Position numbers and translations under genes: made by a program | The notes under the pieces: generated by a model | What the model saw: the letters and a program-made list of their open reading frames with translations, nothing else | Database searches by the model: none | What the model was told of the DNA's origin: nothing | Source: Acidobacteriota bacterium | GTDB taxonomy: Bacteria; Acidobacteriota; Terriglobia; Terriglobales; Acidobacteriaceae | Direction of reading: 5' to 3' | Length of the DNA: 5,313 nt | Assembly: GCA_021819255.1 (NCBI GenBank) | Contig: JAKART010000197.1 | Span: 1 to 5,313, forward strand | In this document: in pieces, positions 1 through 5,313 of the stretch | Layout: every line of letters begins with the position of its first letter | Numbering within the stretch: position 1 is the stretch's first letter

Positions 1-74
1 CAGATATATGTGAAAAGATCCTCCATAAGGAGCCACCCGCGCTGCCCGCCGAAAACTCCCCCGTTCAGGCTCAT
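1..74 (-). CDS. possible 5' end of a divergent hypothetical gene (partial)
   Basis: Reading leftward, an ATG at 74-72 opens a frame with no stop for 24 codons before the window edge, starting MSLNGGVFGGQRGWLLMEDL. A second in-frame ATG lies at 26-24. Seventeen of the 24 third positions are G or C, which is closer to the real genes here than the competing plus-strand frames. No start codon exists further upstream in this frame before a stop near 138. Against it, the only Shine-Dalgarno-like string (GAAGG) abuts the ATG with no spacer, and 24 codons are too few to identify a family. If real, it would be transcribed divergently from the phosphatase. Function unknown; this may be chance. Confidence 0.2.
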   Translation of the reverse strand, partial: MSLNGGVFGGQRGWLLMEDLFTYI

Positions 75-216
75 CCTTCGATTGGAAAAGACTCTTTGCC
101 CTCTTCTGGAAAACCCTTCGGCGCAGCTCTTCTCTCACCGTTCTCCACACCTGCCCACGGTTTGCGATACGCTACTCTGGAAGTGACAGGATCCAGACAC
201 ATCTGAACCATCTCCC
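1..216. other. 5' intergenic/leader region upstream of the phosphatase
   Basis: No complete gene fits here. Plus frame 3 is open from position 3 to a TGA at 204-206, only 10 bp before the phosphatase ATG, so it could be read as the tail of an upstream gene. Its first residues (ICEKILHKEPPALP) vaguely recall protein-kinase C-lobe text, but the rest is low in family-like features. By hand count only about half (34 of 67) of its third codon positions are G or C, against 22 of 30 in the first codons of the phosphatase. Plus frame 1 is also open to a TGA at 184-186 but reads as arginine/proline-rich noise. No convincing -35/-10 pair was found; TACTCT at 173-178 is the nearest -10-like string and has no partner at the right distance. 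I treat the region as mainly non-coding. Confidence 0.5.
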
Positions 217-1311
217 ATGGCAAAGCAACGTAACCCTCCCAGCATCGATGAGTACCTTCGCCAACGGCTGATGCCCGTGGAAGGCGCGATCCCGCACATT
301 CCGGGCATCGAGATGTTTGGCAACTCCATCCCCGCAGGCACGGTCGGCGGAGACCTCTTCGAGTACATCAACTTCCGGCAGCGCTATGACATCGGCGCCC
401 GGATTCGATACGCCAAGCGCCTGGCGGAGGAGTTTCTGGAACCCTTTCCGCCCGGCGCCGGTCCCGATTTCCGGCCACGGAACTGCGTGGACGACCACAT
501 CCAGTGGCTGCAATCGCGTCCCGATTACCGGCCGGAGATGGAGACCGAGTACCGATCCGCCAAGAGCTCCGAACAGGTCCGCGTGTCCGAAGATCTTGAA
601 GATCTCTACTCGATCGCCGGTGTGCTCATCGTCGACGCCCAGGGCCACGGCATCATCTCCGCCAAGATCGCCTCCACGGTGCATGACACCTTCCACGCGC
701 TGATGCTTTCTGACCTGGACCACTACGGCAAGACCACACCTGAGCTCTTCGAGAACCTCAATCTGCGTCTGGCCCAGTCCGTCATCGCGCGCAACGCTTT
801 GGGCATCAGCGAGGCGGAGCAGGCGCGTGAGGTCGCCACCATGCTCTACGGAGAGATCCACCCCGGCGGACAGTTCCGCTTTGCCAACTTCGGACATCCA
901 CCCCCGCTGGTCTTCTCGGCCAAGTACGGACGGGTGATGGATGTGCATCAGGCGCAGGTTGCGCAGTTCCTTGCCCTCGGCCTGCAACTTCCTGCCGACC
1001 ATCCGGATCGCCGCCGCTACTTCTCCATGAGCTGGCGCGAGCGTCCCATTCAATCCGAGGACATCGTCGAGATTACCCTGATGAGTCCGGGCGACATCCT
1101 CGTCCTCTACACCGACGGCGTCTACGATGGCGCCGATCGCATTGCCCGGGAGCGTCTGCAGAGCATTCTGCAACAAAAGCACCAGCAGTCCGCCCGGGAG
1201 ATCTGCGAAGCCCTTCTGGTCGATGCCCAGGAGCAGGATGAGGTTCTTCGCAAATCCGGAGACGAAGCTCTGATCGACGACAAGACGGTTTTCATCGTCA
1301 AACGCACCTGA
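217..1311 (+). CDS. SpoIIE/RsbU-type PP2C serine/threonine phosphatase with long internal insertion
   Basis: This 364-residue soluble protein has the metal-dependent PP2C phosphatase fold of the SpoIIE group, which usually dephosphorylates anti-anti-sigma (STAS) partners or other phosphoproteins in partner-switching pathways. Motifs in order: VGGDLFEY (D46), VDAQGHG (D140, with the usual G-H-G), ATMLYGEI (207-214), FGHPPPLVF (225-233), ILVLYTDGVYDG (D300) and IDDKTVFIV (D354/D355). All expected metal-binding aspartates are present, so it should be active. There is no membrane segment and no N-terminal sensor domain. Instead about 80 charged residues (roughly 52-132) separate the first two motifs, where most relatives have a short loop. 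ATG 217 is the first start after an in-frame TGA at 184-186; no Shine-Dalgarno is visible before it. No STAS or anti-sigma partner lies in the window, so the substrate is unknown. Family assignment is firm; the pathway is inferred. Confidence 0.93.
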   Translation: MAKQRNPPSIDEYLRQRLMPVEGAIPHIPGIEMFGNSIPAGTVGGDLFEYINFRQRYDIGARIRYAKRLAEEFLEPFPPGAGPDFRPRNCVDDHIQWLQSRPDYRPEMETEYRSAKSSEQVRVSEDLEDLYSIAGVLIVDAQGHGIISAKIASTVHDTFHALMLSDLDHYGKTTPELFENLNLRLAQSVIARNALGISEAEQAREVATMLYGEIHPGGQFRFANFGHPPPLVFSAKYGRVMDVHQAQVAQFLALGLQLPADHPDRRRYFSMSWRERPIQSEDIVEITLMSPGDILVLYTDGVYDGADRIARERLQSILQQKHQQSAREICEALLVDAQEQDEVLRKSGDEALIDDKTVFIVKRT

Positions 1312-1330
1312 AGAAAAATTTCCCCCCGGG
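1312..1330. other. 19-bp convergent intergenic spacer
   Basis: The phosphatase stop (TGA, 1309-1311) and the permease stop (TAG on the minus strand, 1333-1331) face each other across 19 bp made almost entirely of homopolymer blocks (A5, T3, C6, G3). The only dyads are the trivial AAATTT and CCCGGG. There is no stem-loop long enough for a standard intrinsic terminator in either direction, so the two transcripts probably read into each other's 3' ends unless another termination mechanism operates. Confidence 0.7.
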
Positions 1331-4018
1331 CTACTCCTCGCGCAGGACCTCCAAGGGCGTCTGCCCCAGCACGCGATGGCTGGCCAGCCAACCTGCCGCC
1401 ACCGTCATGGCTCCCACCGAGAGCCACGCCCCCAGGTTGCCCCAGGGCTGGAAGGCATAGGCAAAGTGCAACGTATGCCGTAGCAGCCATCTGGCCAGCA
1501 GATTCGCTGACACCAGCCCCACCAGGCCCGCAATCAACCCCAGCACGGCGAACTCGATGGAGAAGATCGAAGCGATCCGCCAGCGTGTCGCTCCCAGGCT
1601 CTTCAGCACCACCACCTCGCGGATCCGGCGGTAGCGCGTTCCGGCGATGGCGCTGGCCAGAATCACCAGACCCGCGAAGACGCTGAACGCCGCCAAAAAC
1701 TGGATCACGTAGATCACTTGCAGCAGCACCTGGCGAATCACCTCCAGCGTGGCCGCCACATCGATGACGGTGACGGTGGGAAAGCGCTCATAGAGCGCCT
1801 GGCGCAGAGCAGCCGTGTCCTTCGGGTCGCAATGCACGCCACCGTACCAAACCACCGGCAGCCCGGCCAGAGAGGTCCGCGGCAGCACAAAGCCGGCGCG
1901 CGAGAAGGCATGACGGCTGTCCACGGTATAGACAGCCGCCACCTGCGCTGTCATCGGCTGGTCTTCGACCGAAAAGATCATGCTGTCGCCCAGCTTCACG
2001 CGCAGCCACTTCGCCTCACGGCTCTCTACGGCGATCAGAGGCCGGCTAGCAGCGTCCCTGGCCTGCTGCGCCGTCCACCACTGGCCCTGCACCACCGTGT
2101 CGCCCGGAGGGGGAGAGTCCGGGCGCGGCGGCCAGGTGAGACTCAGGGTTGGCGACCGATGCCGCTGCGCTCCCCTTCCCGGTCTCGATGGAGCGCTTTC
2201 AGCCCTCCTCTGTTCCAAGGTCTGGCCATCGATCTGGAGCAAGCGCGCGCTCACCACGGGAACCATCTCCGGCGCTCCATGCACCATGGGCTCCGCCTCG
2301 AGCATCTTGCTCACCTTCCCGACTTCCTCATGGCTCATATCCATCAGGAAGAGATTCGGCAGATCGCCGGCAGCGCCCACCTTCATCTCATTCACAATCG
2401 ACCGCTGCACAAAGTACACCGCCGCAATCTGCATCACGCCCAGTCCAAGAGCCGCCAGCAGCGCCGCCGAGGGATTTCCCGGACGGTAGAGGTTCGCGAG
2501 GCCATGGCGCAGTGCCGGAGGCAGCCGCAAACCGGCCCCTCGCAGTCCAGACCGCCCCAGCACTCTTGACCTTTCGCCGCCCGGTGCTGTCCCGCGCAAA
2601 AACCGGCGCAACAACCATAGCGTCGCCGCTGCGGCCAGCAGCAGCGCCACCAGAGAGGCCACCAGGCCGAGGGCGAAGGCCCATCCCACCCGGCGCGAGT
2701 CCGAGACCCAGGTCGCCAGCATCACCAGCGCCGCAATGATCAGCAGGCTCGCCGTCAGTTGTGCCCAGGATCCGCGCAGATGACGAAGCCAGCGCTCCGT
2801 AAAGGGATCCTCAGTTTGCTCCACACTGCGGCGCAGGATCAGGATCGGCCGAACGTCACGGAGATCCAGCAGCGGAGGCAGGGTGAAAAGCAGTGTGGTC
2901 AGCAAACCGGCACTGAGCCCCAGGGCGATGGCATGGGGCTCCAACTGCAAGCCTGGCGTCAGGTTCAGCAGTCTGGCCAATAACAGTGGAAAGGCCATCT
3001 GCACTCCGATTCCCAGCGCAACCCCGAGCACGCCGCCACCAGCTCCCAGCAGCAATGTCTGGAGCAGATAGATCTTGATCACCTGCCTGGAGCCCGCGCC
3101 GAGCGCCTTCATGATGGCAATCGAATCCAGTCTCTGCTGCAGGTGGCTGCGCATGGCCATGGCCACTCCCACGGCGCCCAGCACCAGCGCCACCAGGCTC
3201 ATCAGCGAGAGCAGCCCGGTGGCCCCATCCAAGGCCCTGGTCAGCGCCGGATTCGTCTCACGATAATCCGCAATCTGCGCCTCCGGCATCAACGTCTCCA
3301 ACTGCTCGCGCAGCTCAGCCACCGCCTTGTCTGAGAGCGCCTTTCCGGCTCCGGCGGGAGGAAGCTTGAACAGATAGCGGCGCGTGACCCGCGAGCCGGC
3401 CGTCAACAGCCCGGTGGTTGTCAAGGCTTGCTGCGAGATCAGCACTCGCGGCCCAGCGGCGAAGAGCCCCGAGAGACGGTCCGGCTCATTCTCCACTACC
3501 GCACGGATGATGAAGCTGCGGTCACCCAGCCTGATCGAGTCCCCTGGCTTCAGATGAAGGCGCATCAGCAAGTCATCGCCGACGGCAACCGTGGTATCGG
3601 TCAAGGCCTGCGCCAGCGGGATGGCAGGCGCCAGCGTCACCTCTCCATAGAACGGATACTGCTTTGGTTCCACCGCCTTGACGGAGACCAACAGAGGATT
3701 CATGGAGCCAACCGCCGAGGCCATGGACAGCATCTCGGTCACCTGCGTCTCCCGGTTGCCCTCGGCTCGCAGCCTTTCGATGCCCGCCCGCTCTTCCGCC
3801 GTGAGCGGCAGCATGGTGCGAGCCGCAAGATCGGCAGCCATGATGCTGCGAGCCCGCAACAACAGCGTGGCTCGAAAGGCGGAAGAGAAGCCTCTCACCC
3901 CGGTCAGCGCCGCTACTCCTATAGCCACCGAGAGAATCACGAACGCGAATCGTCCCCTCGAAGAGCCCATCTCTCGCATCGCAATCCGGCCGGCAGTGGC
4001 ATAGCTCAATTTCGCCAT
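1331..4018 (-). CDS. ABC transporter permease, FtsX fold, YbbP-like (ten-segment)
   Basis: An 895-residue inner-membrane permease of the type VII ABC group (MacB/LolCE/FtsX fold); E. coli YbbP is somewhat shorter. Hydrophobic segments are seen near residues 22-43, 265-290, 314-345, 362-384, 418-437, 445-470, 517-538, 765-793, 815-842 and 862-880, giving ten. Two large extracytoplasmic domains follow the first and seventh segments (about 44-264 and 539-764). The FtsX core occurs twice, each with a cytoplasmic KxLGA motif (304-308 and 806-810) likely to contact the ATPase. Family-like strings include YRPGNPSAALLAALGLG (511-527), LPNLFLMDM (553-561) and SLTW...GQWW (626-648). A Pro/Arg-rich stretch sits at about 604-637. 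The gene follows the ATPase by 8 bp with GGGGAG 11 nt before the ATG, so the two are co-transcribed. The transported molecule cannot be told from sequence; a lipid or lipid-like substrate is inferred from the TesA neighbour. It ends in LEVLREE, typical of FtsX-family C-termini. Confidence 0.93.
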   Translation of the reverse strand: MAKLSYATAGRIAMREMGSSRGRFAFVILSVAIGVAALTGVRGFSSAFRATLLLRARSIMAADLAARTMLPLTAEERAGIERLRAEGNRETQVTEMLSMASAVGSMNPLLVSVKAVEPKQYPFYGEVTLAPAIPLAQALTDTTVAVGDDLLMRLHLKPGDSIRLGDRSFIIRAVVENEPDRLSGLFAAGPRVLISQQALTTTGLLTAGSRVTRRYLFKLPPAGAGKALSDKAVAELREQLETLMPEAQIADYRETNPALTRALDGATGLLSLMSLVALVLGAVGVAMAMRSHLQQRLDSIAIMKALGAGSRQVIKIYLLQTLLLGAGGGVLGVALGIGVQMAFPLLLARLLNLTPGLQLEPHAIALGLSAGLLTTLLFTLPPLLDLRDVRPILILRRSVEQTEDPFTERWLRHLRGSWAQLTASLLIIAALVMLATWVSDSRRVGWAFALGLVASLVALLLAAAATLWLLRRFLRGTAPGGERSRVLGRSGLRGAGLRLPPALRHGLANLYRPGNPSAALLAALGLGVMQIAAVYFVQRSIVNEMKVGAAGDLPNLFLMDMSHEEVGKVSKMLEAEPMVHGAPEMVPVVSARLLQIDGQTLEQRRAESAPSRPGRGAQRHRSPTLSLTWPPRPDSPPPGDTVVQGQWWTAQQARDAASRPLIAVESREAKWLRVKLGDSMIFSVEDQPMTAQVAAVYTVDSRHAFSRAGFVLPRTSLAGLPVVWYGGVHCDPKDTAALRQALYERFPTVTVIDVAATLEVIRQVLLQVIYVIQFLAAFSVFAGLVILASAIAGTRYRRIREVVVLKSLGATRWRIASIFSIEFAVLGLIAGLVGLVSANLLARWLLRHTLHFAYAFQPWGNLGAWLSVGAMTVAAGWLASHRVLGQTPLEVLREE

Positions 4019-4026
4019 GGATCAAG

Positions 4027-4764
4027 TCACTCCCCGAGCCGGTTTTCAGAGCGGCTGGAAGACATCTCTGGCGGCGTTGGCCGCTGGGTCTGGTCGCTCA
4101 CCACCCGGCCGTCGCTCAGGGTGATCCTTCGTCCGGCGTGCGCGGCCAGGGCTGGGTCATGGGTGACCAAAACCAGGGTTGTGCTCTCCTCACGATTCAG
4201 GCGCAGCAGCAACTCCAGCACATGCGCTCCGTTGGCGGAGTCCAGATTTCCGGTGGGCTCGTCGGCCAGCACGATGGGCGGCCGCAGAAGAAACGCCCGC
4301 GCCAGCGCCACCCGCTGCTGTTCTCCACCGGAGAGCTGCACCGGATAATGGTCCATCCGCTCGCGCAGCCCCACGGACTCCAACAGCGCCCGCGCGCGTT
4401 CCACGCCGGCCCGCCAGCCGCCCCGGTCGTCGTTCAACTCATAAGGCAGCAAGACATTCTCCAAAGCCGTCAGGGTAGGGATCAGTTGATAACTCTGAAA
4501 TACGAACCCGATCGTTTTACCGCGCAGCAGGGCCAGCTTATCCTCAGCCAGATCGCTGATCCTCATGCCATTCAGCGTCACGCTCCCGGAGGTTGGGTTA
4601 TCCAGCCCCGCTAACAGCCCCAGCAGCGTCGACTTCCCTGACCCGGAGGCTCCCATGATCGCCACAAACTCCCCGCGCGCCACGCTGAAGTCGATACCGC
4701 GCAGAATCTCCACAGTTGCGGCACCGGTGCGCAGCGACTTCCGCAGTCCGGAGACCTCAATCAT
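4027..4764 (-). CDS. ABC transporter ATP-binding protein, LolD/YbbA-like
   Basis: This cytoplasmic ATPase of 245 residues powers the downstream permease. Starting from MIEVSGL it shows Walker A GASGSGKST (38-46), Q-loop FQSYQLIPTLTALENV (89-104), signature LSGGEQQRVALARA (144-157), Walker B IVLADEP (164-170), D-loop GNLDS (172-176) and switch histidine H202 in THDP. All catalytic residues are intact. The Q-loop wording and the length are those of the MacB/LolD/YbbA subgroup, which pairs with FtsX-fold permeases rather than importers. I chose ATG 4764-4762 because family homology begins there. The frame remains open upstream to a TTG at 4911-4909, which would add 49 residues unlike anything in the family; that TTG does have AAGGA 7 nt before it, so the longer form is not excluded. 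A polar tail of about 25 residues follows the conserved domain. It is the first gene of the operon and divergent from the TesA-like gene. Confidence 0.93.
   Translation of the reverse strand: MIEVSGLRKSLRTGAATVEILRGIDFSVARGEFVAIMGASGSGKSTLLGLLAGLDNPTSGSVTLNGMRISDLAEDKLALLRGKTIGFVFQSYQLIPTLTALENVLLPYELNDDRGGWRAGVERARALLESVGLRERMDHYPVQLSGGEQQRVALARAFLLRPPIVLADEPTGNLDSANGAHVLELLLRLNREESTTLVLVTHDPALAAHAGRRITLSDGRVVSDQTQRPTPPEMSSSRSENRLGE
4030..4035 (-). promoter_or_regulatory. ribosome binding site of the permease gene
   Basis: GGGGAG on the minus strand lies 11 nt before the permease ATG (4018-4016) and directly abuts the ATPase TGA stop (4029-4027). Translation of the two genes is therefore probably coupled, which would help match subunit amounts. 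Confidence 0.6.
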
Positions 4765-4901
4765 GGCCACGGCTCTATCCGGTTCCACCCCGCTCGGTTG
4801 TCCATCCAAGGTAACGTCGGCACTCTTCAAAGTTCCCAACCCTCTCCACCCCGGCGGGCGAGCCATCGCTCCCGAAGATTCCAGTTTGAGTGTCAGATGC
4901 G

Positions 4902-4922
4902 AGGATCGCAACGCTCGATCCT
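4902..4922. repeat. inverted repeat, 7-bp arms with 7-nt spacer
   Basis: AGGATCG (4902-4908) and CGATCCT (4916-4922) are exact reverse complements around CAACGCT; an eighth G-T wobble pair would extend the RNA stem. It sits between the two divergent genes. As DNA it could be an operator for a dimeric regulator. As leftward RNA it would form a small hairpin that includes the AAGGA and TTG of the alternative ATPase start. There is no T-tract, so it is not a terminator. A 7-bp dyad can arise by chance. Confidence 0.4.
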
Positions 4923-4973
4923 TCCACCCTACCCGGAGGACGGACCGAGCGCCAGTGAGGACGCATTCCGCAC

Positions 4974-4979
4974 TAAAAT
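4974..4979 (+). promoter_or_regulatory. candidate -10 element for the tesA-like gene
   Basis: TAAAAT matches the sigma-70 -10 consensus at five of six positions and stands out in GC-rich surroundings. It ends 6 nt before the GTG start at 4986, so transcription would begin at or very near the start codon. No -35 hexamer is evident 16-19 nt upstream. The inference is a promoter giving a leaderless transcript, or a 63-nt leader if the ATG at 5049 is used. Confidence 0.4.
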
Positions 4980-4985
4980 AGAGCG

Positions 4986-5313
4986 GTGGAACACATCAGG
5001 ATCGCGAGACGCGCCCGCGCCGGTTTTCCCGAATTCCGAGCTTCCACCATGGGTTCTTCGGTTATCGCGGCTGTTGCTTGGGCTGCGTTTGCATCTGGAA
5101 CTCTTTTCTCCGGATGCAAAGCGGCGTACAAAGCTACTCCGGCTCCTTCGAGATCCTCGCCTTTGGCATCCGCCGGAGCCATGCCCGCAACGGCCCCACA
5201 GGCAGCTCTGCCACAGCCGTCTGCTACGGATCCGCGTCCGGCGCTGGTCTGCTTCGGAGACTCTCTCACCGCGGGCTACGGCGTTGACCCGGCGAAGTCC
5301 TACCCGGCCGACT
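4986..5313 (+). CDS. SGNH/GDSL esterase, TesA-like arylesterase, probable lipoprotein (3' truncated by window end)
   Basis: The first 109 codons of a GDSL-family hydrolase; the E. coli relative TesA is a periplasmic thioesterase/lysophospholipase/arylesterase. Block I reads CFGDSLTAGYGVDPAKSYPA, with nucleophile S93; the oxyanion glycine/asparagine blocks and the DxxH dyad lie beyond the window. The N-terminus has an arginine-rich n-region (R5, R8, R9, R11), a hydrophobic stretch (about 25-41) and LFSGC, a lipobox-like site with C44 as the acylated residue. A Pro/Ala/Ser-rich linker (about 50-85) follows before the catalytic domain. I chose GTG 4986 because it is the first start after an in-frame TAA (4974-4976) and supplies the basic n-region; starting at ATG 5049 would remove it. 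No good Shine-Dalgarno precedes either start. The gene is divergent from the YbbAP-like operon, as tesA is in E. coli. Family assignment is firm, lipidation probable, substrate unknown. Confidence 0.85.
   Translation, partial: MEHIRIARRARAGFPEFRASTMGSSVIAAVAWAAFASGTLFSGCKAAYKATPAPSRSSPLASAGAMPATAPQAALPQPSATDPRPALVCFGDSLTAGYGVDPAKSYPAD

Larger units (their letters stand above)
4765..4985. promoter_or_regulatory. divergent intergenic control region between ybbA-like and tesA-like genes
   Basis: These 221 bp separate two divergent starts and should hold both promoters. Toward the esterase there is a good -10-like box (4974-4979) but no recognisable -35. Toward the ABC operon the best I can find is a weak TTGCGA (4911-4906) and CAAACT pair with a 17-nt spacer. 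A perfect 7-bp dyad lies at 4902-4922 and overlaps that weak promoter. No riboswitch or RNA gene was recognised. Confidence 0.55.

Noticed and set aside
83..113. TGGAAAA repeated twice 24 bp apart in the 5' region
   Set aside because: Seven bases, two copies and no symmetry or promoter context; consistent with chance.
589..606. Tandem 9-nt near repeat GAAGATCTT/GAAGATCTC
   Set aside because: It encodes EDL-EDL in frame in the phosphatase and differs only at the last base; two copies are not enough for a repeat element.
172..1182. 336-residue open frame antisense to the phosphatase gene
   Set aside because: It mirrors a well-motivated gene with strong third-position G/C bias, which commonly keeps an antisense frame open; the translation shows no domain or signal and no ribosome site was seen.
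1312..1330. Possible intrinsic terminator in the convergent spacer
   Set aside because: There is a short T run in the leftward direction, but the only stem is the 6-bp CCCGGG palindrome with no loop, so no real hairpin forms.
1718..2569. 283-residue plus-strand frame inside the permease gene
   Set aside because: The translation is His/Arg/Gln-rich with no recognisable fold, and the minus-strand permease is continuous and family-like through the whole interval.
3428..4348. 306-residue plus-strand frame spanning the permease start and the ATPase end
   Set aside because: It crosses the junction of two intact minus-strand genes and reads as low-complexity Arg/Ser/His text, so it is a shadow frame.

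Overview
The window is high-GC bacterial DNA (roughly 60% G+C, judged by eye) with strong G/C preference at third codon positions. The SpoIIE-type phosphatase and the wording of the GDSL esterase block resemble proteins I associate with Acidobacteriota (Terriglobia-like). That placement is recall plus inference; no rRNA or marker gene is present to confirm it.

Layout, left to right. Positions 1-216 are mostly non-coding leader, possibly including the first codons of a leftward gene that runs off the left edge. Positions 217-1311 (+) encode a stand-alone SpoIIE/RsbU-type PP2C phosphatase with an unusually long insertion between its first two catalytic motifs. It converges, after only 19 bp, on a leftward two-gene ABC operon: a LolD/YbbA-like ATPase (4764 to 4027) followed 8 bp later by a large ten-segment FtsX-fold permease of the YbbP type (4018 to 1331). 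A 221-bp divergent control region (4765-4985) separates the operon from a rightward gene at 4986, cut by the window end. That gene encodes a probable exported lipoprotein of the SGNH/GDSL family (TesA-like arylesterase).

How the genes fit together. The divergent order tesA <-> ybbA-ybbP matches the arrangement known from Escherichia coli. It suggests a functional unit in which the ATPase and permease form a type VII (MacB/LolCDE-like) mechanotransmission transporter, and the esterase acts on lipidic or ester substrates on the outer face of the inner membrane. The phosphatase is probably a separate signalling gene that only shares the 3' boundary. No RNA gene, mobile element, CRISPR array or clear intrinsic terminator was found. 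The window is mostly a conserved housekeeping-like module. Its least ordinary points are the phosphatase insertion, the possible leaderless GTG start of the esterase, and a 7-7-7 dyad in the divergent region.
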